A DNA stretch of 64,000 nt from an uncultured Clostridia bacterium (lineage in GTDB: Bacteria > Bacillota > Clostridia > Oscillospirales > CAG-272). Made by a program: the position numbers and the translations under genes. Under the pieces are notes generated by a model, which did no database searches, was not told the DNA's origin, and worked only from the letters and a program-made list of their open reading frames with translations. The DNA lies in contig CANRFY010000005.1 of NCBI GenBank assembly GCA_947630015.1, forward strand, positions 40,972-104,971. The letters run 5' to 3'. Of the stretch, positions 8,875 through 17,145 are shown piece by piece (positions within the stretch are counted from its first letter, which is position 1; every line of letters begins with the position of its first letter).

Positions 8875-10263
8875 TCAAATCCCTGTTTGCGGCGGAGTTT
8901 TCGCGCGTTCGAGTTCGAGCCGTTTTATAAGTCTTGCCAAAACGATGACTGCCGCGGCGGCAAGCACGATCTCCGCCGTCAGCTGCGCGTATGCGAGTCC
9001 GTAAAGCGGGAACAGAGCGTTTAATATGTACAGCGCGGGGATCTCAAGCACGATCTTGCGCAGAATGGCGAACAAAAGCGCGTTTTTGCCGAGTCCGCAC
9101 GACTGAAACACGCCTACGCCGAGAAAATCCGTACACAGAAACGGCATCGCGAGGCACATCCCGCGCAGAAAGCGCGTGCCGTATCCGACGACGTTGTCGT
9201 TCTTCATGAACATACGCAAAAGCTGTTCCGCGCCGATGAAGTATCCGACGGATACGACGATCATCATCGTGATCATGATGCGCGCGGCGAACGCGATCGA
9301 TTTTTTCATTCTGCCGACGTCGCCGGAGGCGTAGTTATATCCGACGAGCGGCATTATGCCCTGCGAAAATCCGAGGGCGACCTGAACGGGGACCATGTTG
9401 ATCTTCTGCGCGATTCCCATCGCGGATACGGCGTCCGGCCCCGCCGCCGAGGTGAAATTGTTCAATACCGTCATGCCGGTGACGTTGAGCAGATTCTGTA
9501 TCGACGCGGGGATGCCGACGGCGCATATGCCGAGTATTATATCGCGGCGGAAGCGCAGACGGCGCGGATTTACGCTTACGTATGTCTTCCCACGCCTGCA
9601 AAACAGCAAAATGAAAAAGTACAGGCACGCGGCGCAGTTAGAGATAAACGTCGCGAGTCCGGCGCCGGCGGCGCCCATGCCGAGTCCCCACGGGAGAATG
9701 AATATCGGATCGAGGATCATGTTAAGACCGCATCCGCTCATCGTTCCGATGCTCGCGTGCAGCGACGATCCCTCCGAGCGGACGAGATATGCCAAAACGA
9801 CGTTCAGTATCGACGGCACGGCGCCGCACGTAACGGTCCATTTGAGGTATTCGGACGTCGCGGCGGACGTCTGCGCGTCCGCCCCAAGCACAACGAGAAA
9901 CGCGCCTTTAAGCGATGTATATACGATCGAAAACACCATTGCCGAGACGAGCGCGCAGTAAAATCCGACGGCGGAGCTTGCATAGACCGTATCGTATTCC
10001 TTCCGTCCGAGCGCGCGGCTCATCATGCTCGACGCGCCGACGCCGAACAGATTGTTGATCGCGTTGAACGCCAAAAGCACGGGCGCCGCCAGCGTCACCG
10101 CAGAATTTTGTATAGGATCGTTGAGCATACCGACGAAATACGTGTCGGCGAGATTGTACAGCACCATCACGAGCGAGCTTACGATCGTCGGGATCGCGAG
10201 CGTCATGACGGCGCGCGGTATCGGCATCTGCTCAAACAGCTGCGCCTTTTGCGTGTCCTGCAT
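8875..10263 (-). CDS. MATE family efflux transporter
   Basis: 462 aa, 12 TM-like; MPIPRAVMTLAIPTIVSSLVMVLYNLADTYFVG. Confidence 0.93.
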   Translation of the reverse strand: MQDTQKAQLFEQMPIPRAVMTLAIPTIVSSLVMVLYNLADTYFVGMLNDPIQNSAVTLAAPVLLAFNAINNLFGVGASSMMSRALGRKEYDTVYASSAVGFYCALVSAMVFSIVYTSLKGAFLVVLGADAQTSAATSEYLKWTVTCGAVPSILNVVLAYLVRSEGSSLHASIGTMSGCGLNMILDPIFILPWGLGMGAAGAGLATFISNCAACLYFFILLFCRRGKTYVSVNPRRLRFRRDIILGICAVGIPASIQNLLNVTGMTVLNNFTSAAGPDAVSAMGIAQKINMVPVQVALGFSQGIMPLVGYNYASGDVGRMKKSIAFAARIMITMMIVVSVGYFIGAEQLLRMFMKNDNVVGYGTRFLRGMCLAMPFLCTDFLGVGVFQSCGLGKNALLFAILRKIVLEIPALYILNALFPLYGLAYAQLTAEIVLAAAAVIVLARLIKRLELERAKTPPQTGI

Positions 10264-10349
10264 TTTTGACCTCCGTTTGCTTTACGCGACATCAATTATA
10301 ATGTCGCGCGCGGCCGCTTGTCAAGTACGTACCCGCACAATATAATGCA

Positions 10350-10384
10350 AAAACCGCGGACGGCGTCTGCCGTCCGCGGTTTTA
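10350..10384. terminator. Terminator-like hairpin
   Basis: AAAACCGCGGACGGCGTCTGCCGTCCGCGGTTTTA. Confidence 0.7.
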
Positions 10385-10408
10385 TGCGCTTGAGATATCA
10401 ATTTATTA

Positions 10409-11083
10409 TCATTTGTCGGACGCGCCGTCGATCGCCGCGATCTCGCCCGCGCGCTTGTAAATCGAATACGGCAGCACGCATCCGCGCACGCTCGACAGCG
10501 GATAGACGCGTGCGCCGCGTCCTATAACCGTGCCGGGATTCAGTACGCTGCCGCAACCGATCTCAGCGCCGTCGCCAAGGATCGCGCCGAATTTTTTGCG
10601 TCCCGTCTCGATGTCGCCGTCGGGCGAATGAACGACGACGGGCGTCTTGTCGCTCTTTACGTTTGATGTGATCGCGCCCGCGCCCATATGCGCGCCGAAT
10701 CCGAGTATCGAGTCGCCGACGTAGTTGTAATGCGGGACTTGCACCTTGTCGAACAGGATCACGTTTTTAAGCTCCGTCGAATTGCCGACGACGGCTCCCC
10801 TGCCCACAATCGCGGAACCGCGTATGAACGCGCAGTGGCGCACCTCGGCTCCGGCCTCGATTATGCACGGACCCGTGATGCTCGCCGTCGGCGCGACCGT
10901 CGCAGATTTCGATATCCATACGTCAGGCGACGGATTGTCGTATTCGTCGACGGACAGCCCCGCGCCCCGCGCGCGTATGTAGTCGCCGATCCACGGCAGC
11001 GCCTCCCATGCATACTCGCATCCGTCGAATATGTCCCCCGACATCGTGTGGTCAAGATCGAACAGCTCTGATATTGTAAGCAT
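10409..11083 (-). CDS. Left-handed beta-helix (hexapeptide repeat) protein, GlmU C-domain-like
   Basis: MLTISELFDLDHTMSGDIF...; hexapeptide repeats; no N-terminal nucleotidyltransferase domain. Confidence 0.75.
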   Translation of the reverse strand: MLTISELFDLDHTMSGDIFDGCEYAWEALPWIGDYIRARGAGLSVDEYDNPSPDVWISKSATVAPTASITGPCIIEAGAEVRHCAFIRGSAIVGRGAVVGNSTELKNVILFDKVQVPHYNYVGDSILGFGAHMGAGAITSNVKSDKTPVVVHSPDGDIETGRKKFGAILGDGAEIGCGSVLNPGTVIGRGARVYPLSSVRGCVLPYSIYKRAGEIAAIDGASDK

Positions 11084-11091
11084 TTTTATTT

Positions 11092-11155
11092 TGTGAGGGA
11101 GCGACTTTTTGAAAAAAGTCACTCCCCCACACCCCCTCTTCAAAAACTTTTACTG
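11092..11155. repeat. Intergenic hairpin element (GAGGGAGCGACTTTTTGAAAAAAGTCACTCCC...)
   Basis: GGGAGYGACTTTTT / AAAAAAGTCACTCCC inverted arms followed by CCCACACCCCCTCTTCAAAAACTTTTACT. Confidence 0.5.
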
Positions 11156-11171
11156 ACCTGTTATTTACCGC

Positions 11172-12800
11172 TTATTTTACATCGTATCCCTTTTCCTTGA
11201 TGAGCGAAATCAGCTCGTCGACGACTGCGTTGCAGAAATCGATATCCTCGCCCTCCGCCATGACGCGTATTACAGGCTCCGTTCCGCTTTTGCGCAGAAG
11301 CACGCGCCCCGTATCGCCGAACCGCTTCGTTATATCCTCGACGCGCTCCGCGATATCATGATCGTTCATCACGACGTCCTTATCCGACACGCGGACGTTT
11401 TTGAGTACCTGCGGATATATCGTGACCGCCGAGGCGAGCTTGCCGAGAGTCGATTTTCGTTCGAGCATTTCCTCCATCAGCATGAGCGCCGTCAGGATGC
11501 CGTCGCCCGTCGTCGCATATTTGCGGACGATGATATGTCCCGACTGCTCGCCGCCGAGGGAATAGCCGTTTCTCATCATTTCCTCGTAGACGTATCTATC
11601 GCCGACCGTCGTCTGCACCGTATCGATGCCGGCCTCGCGGAACGCTTTATAAAGTCCCGCGTTCGACATTATCGTCGTGACGACCGTATTTTTCTCGAGC
11701 GCGCCGCGCCGCTTTAACAGATGGCCGAGTATGTACATTATAACGTCGCCGTTGACCTCGTTGCCGTTTTCGTCGACCGCTATGCAGCGGTCGGCGTCGC
11801 CGTCGAACGCGAAGCCTATATCGAGATGATTTTCACGCACGAATCTGCACAGATTTTCGATATGCGTCGATCCGGCGTCGCGGTTTATATTTCTGCCGTC
11901 CGGCTGACCGTTTATCACGCGAATCTGCGCGCCGAGCGCCTCGAAAACGGCCGGCGCTATGCGCCATGACGCGCCGTTTGCGCAGTCGAGTCCGACCTTT
12001 ATATCGCGGAACGAATGAGCCGCGATCGAGATGAGATATCCTATGTAGCGGTTGCGTCCCGCCGCATAGTCGATGATGGCGCCGATGCGGTCCGTGCGCG
12101 CGAGCGGGATATCGCCGCCGTCGACGCCGAGAGGCTCCAAATTGCCGTCGATATATGCCTCGACGAGCGCGAGCGTGCCGTCGTCCATCTTTTCGCCGTA
12201 TGTATTTATGAGCTTTATGCCGTTGTCGGAATAGACGTTGTGCGACGCCGATATCATGACGCCGCAGTCGAAGCCGTCCTGACGCGTGACGTATGAGACG
12301 CTCGGCGTCGTCGTGACGTGCAGCATATACGCGTCGGCTCCGGACGACGTGAGTCCGGCCGCGATCGCGTATTCGAGCATATAGCTCGACAGACGCGTAT
12401 CCTTGCCGATCACGATCTTCGGTTTATAGTTGCGGTCGCGGCAGCCCGATATGGGATCGGAATAGTACCATCCGAGGAAGCGTCCGATGCGGAACGCGTG
12501 TTCAGCCGTCAGAACGCCGTTCGCCTCGCCGCGGAATCCGTCCGTCCCGAAATATTTGCCTGATTTAAGCTCCGTTACAACGGGGCCGCATCTGCGGAGT
12601 TCCGCGTCCTCGCGGATAAGATCGTCCATCGTCACGCGGAACAGCTCGCACATCTGCGGCAGCTTATCGAGGCGCGGCTCCGTCTGGCTGACCTCCCATT
12701 TCGAGACTGCCTGACGCGAGACGCCAAGCGTCTCCGCCAGCTCCTCCTGCGACATATTCATCGACGAGCGATAGTAAGCGATCTTTTCCCCTATCTTCAT
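11172..12800 (-). CDS. glmM: HTH_XRE domain fused to phosphoglucosamine mutase
   Basis: N-terminal MKIGEKIAYYRSSMNMSQEELAETLGVSRQAVSKWEVSQTEPRLDKL (Cro/C1 HTH), then KYFGTDGFRGEANG, GVMISASHN, FDGDADRC, GEQSGH of GlmM. Confidence 0.88.
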   Translation of the reverse strand: MKIGEKIAYYRSSMNMSQEELAETLGVSRQAVSKWEVSQTEPRLDKLPQMCELFRVTMDDLIREDAELRRCGPVVTELKSGKYFGTDGFRGEANGVLTAEHAFRIGRFLGWYYSDPISGCRDRNYKPKIVIGKDTRLSSYMLEYAIAAGLTSSGADAYMLHVTTTPSVSYVTRQDGFDCGVMISASHNVYSDNGIKLINTYGEKMDDGTLALVEAYIDGNLEPLGVDGGDIPLARTDRIGAIIDYAAGRNRYIGYLISIAAHSFRDIKVGLDCANGASWRIAPAVFEALGAQIRVINGQPDGRNINRDAGSTHIENLCRFVRENHLDIGFAFDGDADRCIAVDENGNEVNGDVIMYILGHLLKRRGALEKNTVVTTIMSNAGLYKAFREAGIDTVQTTVGDRYVYEEMMRNGYSLGGEQSGHIIVRKYATTGDGILTALMLMEEMLERKSTLGKLASAVTIYPQVLKNVRVSDKDVVMNDHDIAERVEDITKRFGDTGRVLLRKSGTEPVIRVMAEGEDIDFCNAVVDELISLIKEKGYDVK

Positions 12801-12843
12801 TCGTTAAACTCCTGTTTTTGACCGTGCGGTATAATTCCATACT

Positions 12844-12872
12844 ATTATATTATGCATCCGTCTTATTTGCAA
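12844..12872 (-). promoter_or_regulatory. Sigma-A-type promoter of the HTH-glmM gene
   Basis: Minus strand TTGCAA (12867-12872), 17-nt spacer, TATAAT (12844-12849). Confidence 0.6.
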
Positions 12873-12904
12873 CCAATAAATATATACTTTTTTCGCAATC
12901 AATA
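12869..12904. promoter_or_regulatory. Direct repeats GCAAYCAATA, possible operator
   Basis: gcaaccaata at 12869-12878 and gcaatcaata at 12895-12904; the first overlaps the -35 box. Confidence 0.4.
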
Positions 12905-13047
12905 GTTGCGTATCGTGTATGATTCCGCGCCGGCAGGCGCGATCGCCGCCGATTCCAACCGTGATCGGCCGCGTTTGCGCAACCGTTGCTCACATGATTT
13001 CGCCGCATTTGCGGCGTATGCGCAAAGCATACCCGCCGTGCGCATAT

Positions 13048-13082
13048 ATAAAAATGACGCGCGCTGCGCGTCATTTTTGCTT
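13048..13082. terminator. Terminator-like hairpin downstream of carD-like gene
   Basis: AAAAATGACGCGCGCTGCGCGTCATTTTT. Confidence 0.65.
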
Positions 13083-13098
13083 TTGCGGTCAGGGTAGG

Positions 13099-13626
13099 TC
13101 ACGCTTCCTTAACGGCGGCGTTTTCGATCCTCGAGGCGATATATGTGTCGACGTCGCGTCTGTCGAGTCCCGTGACGTATGATATCTCGTCGCCGAGGAT
13201 CCTCTGTGCGCGTTCGAGGAAATGTTCGTCCGCGATGTGGAGGCGCTTCTTTTTGGAACGCTGCTCTTCCCTGCGCGAACGGAGTGTGCGTATCATTTCG
13301 ATTATATGCGTCGGCTGATTCTCAAGCAGTATCGCCGAGTAAGCCTCCTTTCGCTTATTGTCGTTCTCGATCCAGATGTTCTCCGCGCGCGGCATATATT
13401 CGATCGCGTCGTCGACCTCGTCGCGCGTCATCGCACCGCGTATGCGAGACACAAGCTTTTCGTTGCCTGTCGGGACATATACGAGCGATCCCGAATCGTA
13501 AAGCGGACGCAGCACATAATATTCCGTGCTTTCCCCGCAGAATTCACCGACTGTTATATCCTCCACCGCGCACACGCCGGACTGACTGTAAATGATCTTA
13601 TCGCCAATGGAATACCGTTTGTTCAT
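13099..13626 (-). CDS. CarD/CdnL-type transcriptional regulator
   Basis: MNKRYSIGDKIIYSQSGVCAVEDITVGEFCGESTEYYVLRPLYDSGSLVYVPT; CarD_CdnL_TRCF domain pattern. Confidence 0.87.
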   Translation of the reverse strand: MNKRYSIGDKIIYSQSGVCAVEDITVGEFCGESTEYYVLRPLYDSGSLVYVPTGNEKLVSRIRGAMTRDEVDDAIEYMPRAENIWIENDNKRKEAYSAILLENQPTHIIEMIRTLRSRREEQRSKKKRLHIADEHFLERAQRILGDEISYVTGLDRRDVDTYIASRIENAAVKEA

Positions 13627-13632
13627 ATGACC

Positions 13633-13824
13633 TCAAACTATGGCGTCCGTCGAAGGAGCGCCTCTCTGCTCTGACTCTTCAAACTCCCCGTTCTTGTTGA
13701 CTACGCTGTCCGCGTCGTCAAACACGCATTCCTTGTGCGAGCATGAACCGAAATAAAGACAAAAACGACAGTCATGTTCGCGCATGAACGATTTCTTCGC
13801 GTTTCCGCGCTTAACTCTGCCCAT
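13633..13824 (-). CDS. Small Cys-rich (putative zinc-binding) protein
   Basis: 63 aa, CRFCLYFGSCSHKEC; GGAGG Shine-Dalgarno; directly upstream of carD-like gene. Confidence 0.6.
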   Translation of the reverse strand: MGRVKRGNAKKSFMREHDCRFCLYFGSCSHKECVFDDADSVVNKNGEFEESEQRGAPSTDAIV

Positions 13825-13887
13825 ACGTGATTACCTCCAAAACTAAAGCTGACATCTTTGACAAAAAAACAATTCTTCCTTGTATAT

Positions 13888-13915
13888 ATTATACCATAAC
13901 CCGTAAAATTTTCAA
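13888..13915 (-). promoter_or_regulatory. Sigma-A promoter for the small Cys protein/carD
   Basis: Minus strand TTGAAA-16-TATAAT. Confidence 0.6.
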
Positions 13916-13987
13916 GTGGAGAAAGTGCCGAATAAAACGACCGGCCTTGAGCGGATTCTGCGCAATTTTACATATCCGTCATGAATA

Positions 13988-14016
13988 TTGACATTTCGGC
14001 TCCAATACATTATAAT
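13988..14016 (+). promoter_or_regulatory. Consensus sigma-A promoter for vanZ-like gene
   Basis: TTGACA (13988-13993), 17-nt spacer, TATAAT (14011-14016). Confidence 0.75.
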
Positions 14017-14050
14017 ATGGCATATAAACTCTCGGCTCGGAGGCGATTTT

Positions 14051-14578
14051 ATGGCGGAAAGAAAACGACTTGGCGGAGGCGTCGCGATCGCGCTCGCGTT
14101 CTGCGCTGTGATGCTTTGCGTGATCTGGGGGCATTCGCTTCTCTCGATCTCGGATTCATCGCAGGAATCGTCGAGACTGTTGAGCTTTATCCTGTCGGTG
14201 CTGCATATCGACGTCTCGGCGGCGCGGTTCGCCGCGCTCGAACATATAATGCGCAAATGCGCGCATTTCACCGAATTCGCCTGTCTCGGCGCACTTTCGT
14301 CGGCGGCGGCATATTTCATCTGCGGACGCGACGTCGGCAGAACGCTGTCGGCGCTTCCCCTGCCCGCGCTGTGCTGTCTGTTCGTCGCGTCGACGGACGA
14401 GACGATACAGATATTCTCCGGACGCGGCAACGCCGTATCGGATGTGTTCCTCGATTTTTCGGGAGCGCTGACCGCGATGATCATTTTCGTGTGCGTGCTT
14501 CTCATAAGACGCAGAAAGCGCCGCGACGGCGAGTCCATCACAGGCGATGAGACGCAAAATACAGACGATGATGCCTGA
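14051..14578 (+). CDS. VanZ family protein
   Basis: MAERKRLGGGVAIALAFCAVMLCVIWGHSLLS...MRKCAHFTEFACLG...DETIQIFSGRGNAVSDVFLDFSGAL. Confidence 0.87.
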   Translation: MAERKRLGGGVAIALAFCAVMLCVIWGHSLLSISDSSQESSRLLSFILSVLHIDVSAARFAALEHIMRKCAHFTEFACLGALSSAAAYFICGRDVGRTLSALPLPALCCLFVASTDETIQIFSGRGNAVSDVFLDFSGALTAMIIFVCVLLIRRRKRRDGESITGDETQNTDDDA

Positions 14579-14605
14579 CGCCTCCGGCGTCGGGCATTTT
14601 TGCCG

Positions 14606-15640
14606 TCAGAAGCATTTTTCGAGGCGCTGGCTGCGGCACGTCGCCGTCTTGCCGCAATGATAGCAAAGCTCGTCCTCGCACGTCCCGCGCTCGAAGAATG
14701 TGACTATATTGTCGACGGTGCGCTCCGCGATATTGTGGAGCGCCTCGCGCGTTAAGAACGCCTGATGCGACGTCACAAGGACGTTCGGCATCGACAACAG
14801 CCGCGCGAGCGTATCGTCGTCCATTATGTGGCCGGAATTGTCCTCGAAGAATATATCCGATTCCTCCTCGTAAACGTCGAGGCACGCCGCGCCGATCACG
14901 CGCGATTTTATCCCCGCGAGCAGCGCTTCCGCGTCGATGAGCGCGCCGCGCGACGTATTGACGATCACAACGCCGCGCTTCAGCTTCCCTATCGAATCGC
15001 GGTTCAGCATATGATACGTCTCATCCGTCAGCGGACAGTGGAACGAGATTATGTCTGCGCGCGAGTACAGCTCGTCGAGCGATACGTAATCGATTCCGGC
15101 GTCGGCCGCCGGATATTTGTCATACGCGATCACGTTCATGCCGAAGCCGCGGCATATATCGATGAATACGCGTCCGATGCGTCCCGTGCCGATGACGCCG
15201 ACTGTCTTTCCGTGAAGATCGAATCCCGTAAGCCCCGACAGGCTGAAATTGAAATCGCGCGTGCGCGCGTATGCCTTGTGGATGCGCCGCACCGACGTCA
15301 ATATCATCGCCATCGCGTGTTCCGCGACGGCGTATGGCGAATACGCCGGAACGTGGACGACGTGGACGCGTCCGTATGCGTGCTTCACGTCGACGTTGTT
15401 ATAGCCCGCGCACCGCAGCGCGAGCAGTCGTATGCCCGATTCGGTCAGTCTGTCGATCACGCCGGCGTCGACGGTGTCGTTGACAAAGACGCATACGCCG
15501 TCATATCCCGCGGCAAGACCGACTGTGTCGGCCGTCAGCTTCGGCTCGAAGAATTTAAAATCGACGCCCCGCGCCTCGCCGCACGGCTTCATCGATTCGA
15601 TATCGTACTGTTTTGCGTCGAAAACCGCTATTTTTATCAT
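14606..15640 (-). CDS. D-lactate dehydrogenase-like 2-hydroxyacid dehydrogenase with Cys-rich C-terminal tail
   Basis: GKTVGVIGTGRIGRVFIDICRGFGMNVIAYDKYP, NTSRGALIDAEAL, VLVTSHQAFLTREAL; tail CEDELCYHCGKTATCRSQRLEKCF. Confidence 0.88.
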   Translation of the reverse strand: MIKIAVFDAKQYDIESMKPCGEARGVDFKFFEPKLTADTVGLAAGYDGVCVFVNDTVDAGVIDRLTESGIRLLALRCAGYNNVDVKHAYGRVHVVHVPAYSPYAVAEHAMAMILTSVRRIHKAYARTRDFNFSLSGLTGFDLHGKTVGVIGTGRIGRVFIDICRGFGMNVIAYDKYPAADAGIDYVSLDELYSRADIISFHCPLTDETYHMLNRDSIGKLKRGVVIVNTSRGALIDAEALLAGIKSRVIGAACLDVYEEESDIFFEDNSGHIMDDDTLARLLSMPNVLVTSHQAFLTREALHNIAERTVDNIVTFFERGTCEDELCYHCGKTATCRSQRLEKCF

Positions 15641-15826
15641 ATGTCCGTTTCCTTTTTCGCTTTTTTATTTATTTTACCACTGCGGGTCCGCCGCGTCAAC
15701 GGCGGCCTCCGTTTGTATTTTCGCCGTGTTTGACGCGCGTAAAACATTTTTCTCAAAAATTTTAAAATAACTATTGCAATTGACGCCGAGATATGATATA
15801 CTACTGGAGCGTCGGAAAAAACGCAT

Positions 15827-15900
15827 GGAAGCGTAGCTCAGATGGTTAGAGTGCTTGGTTGACATCCAAGAGGTCACTGGTTCGACTCCAGCCGTTTCCA
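15827..15900 (+). tRNA. tRNA-Val (anticodon GAC), CCA not encoded
   Basis: GGAAGCG acceptor pairs with CGTTTCC; anticodon stem CTTGG/CCAAG with loop TTGACAT; GGTTCGACTCC T-arm; promoter-like TTGCAA-17-TATACT upstream. Confidence 0.93.
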
Positions 15901-15904
15901 TTAA

Positions 15905-15960
15905 ATATTCCCGTCTTGCGACGGGAATATTTTTATTCCCGCTGTAAAGCGGGAATATTT
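15905..15960 (+). terminator. Two tandem hairpins downstream of tRNA-Val
   Basis: ATATTCCCGTCTTGCGACGGGAATAT then ATTCCCGCTGTAAAGCGGGAAT followed by ATTTTTT. Confidence 0.7.
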
Positions 15961-15978
15961 TTTATACGATCATACGCA

Positions 15979-16019
15979 TAAAAATCGGAGAGCGGATACG
16001 ATCCGCTCTCCGATTTCAT
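15979..16019. terminator. Bidirectional terminator-like hairpin
   Basis: AAAATCGGAGAGCGGATACGATCCGCTCTCCGATTT. Confidence 0.7.
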
Positions 16020-16034
16020 ATTAAACAGAGTTGC

Positions 16035-17084
16035 CTATAAGCTCCCACCTGCGGGGTTCTGATCCGTCGGCTGCGCGCTTTTCGCCGCGCTTTCCGTTTT
16101 GCGCTTTCTGACGGCCCTGATTATGAGATACACCGCGAGTGCCATGATTCCGATCGCGATACTGAACATGATATGATCGCGCAGCGTCACCGTTCTGCCG
16201 AAGATGTTCGACTCCGTATCGATCACAATTACGATCGGAATGCCCGTTTTTTCGGTAAATTCGTCGAGCGCGGCGTTCACGGTCTCCTCGGTTATATCGA
16301 GCTTTGTGAGATTTTTGACGTGCGGGCGCGCCGCGCCGCTGTGATCGAGTTCGGTGTTGAACGATGAATCGAATCCGAGCGCCGAGATTGCGTTCGTCAT
16401 TTTATTGACCGCCATCGCAAGATTTGAATCGAGTGAATACGCGTAATATTCCCCGTTGACGGATTCGCCGATCGCGCGTCCGAGCATCGTCGTTTCGTCG
16501 CCGAACATCTGATTTATCTCGTATCTGACGTTGTCGCCGACCCATCCGATCGCGTAATAACCGTCGGCGTCGCTGTTCGTCGAGAACACGATCAGGATGT
16601 TGTCCTCATAGCACCGATACGATCCGAACTCTGCCTTGTACTGTTCGTTCGCATATGACTGGAGCTTTGCCTCGTCGTATTTGATCCCGCCGTCGCTGAA
16701 AATATTTGAAAACGCAGTCCCGATATAACCGATGATGAGCGTACCCGCGATCACGATCAGTACCACGGACAATAATATCATGCTCATAAAGCTGCCGAGG
16801 CATCCGCCGCCTCCCCCGCCGTACATATACGGACGGCGGCGGTAGCCGCCTGCGTTGACAATGACCGGCGGCGGTCTGTGTCCGACAAATCCGCCTCTCG
16901 GCGGTCTGCCGATCGGCGGCCTGCCGCCGATCCCTCCGCGCGGCGCGCCCGACGGTCTGTCACTGAAACCGCTGCGCGATCCGCCTCCGAATCCGCCTCC
17001 GTGCGATCCGCCTCCACCGAATCCGCCGCCGTGCGAGCCTCCGCCGAAGCCTCCGCCGTGTGATCCTCCTCCGGGTCCCGGCAT
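16035..17084 (-). CDS. Gly-rich, two-TM membrane protein with TPM-like extracytoplasmic domain
   Basis: N-terminus MPGPGGGSHGGGFGGGSHGGGFGGGGSHGGG..., TM, domain ending LDEFTEKTGIPIVIVIDTESNIF, second TM. Confidence 0.6.
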   Translation of the reverse strand: MPGPGGGSHGGGFGGGSHGGGFGGGGSHGGGFGGGSRSGFSDRPSGAPRGGIGGRPPIGRPPRGGFVGHRPPPVIVNAGGYRRRPYMYGGGGGGCLGSFMSMILLSVVLIVIAGTLIIGYIGTAFSNIFSDGGIKYDEAKLQSYANEQYKAEFGSYRCYEDNILIVFSTNSDADGYYAIGWVGDNVRYEINQMFGDETTMLGRAIGESVNGEYYAYSLDSNLAMAVNKMTNAISALGFDSSFNTELDHSGAARPHVKNLTKLDITEETVNAALDEFTEKTGIPIVIVIDTESNIFGRTVTLRDHIMFSIAIGIMALAVYLIIRAVRKRKTESAAKSAQPTDQNPAGGSL

Positions 17085-17145
17085 AATTACGCGCCTCCTT
17101 TATAACAGTTGATGATTGCAGTCTGCGCGAAAACGCGCAGATATA

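Noticed and set aside
16970-17084. Periodic CCGCCTCCG repeats resembling a repeat array or CRISPR
   Set aside because: They encode the GGGSHGGGFGG low-complexity N-terminus; no spacer-repeat architecture. No CRISPR array was seen in the window.
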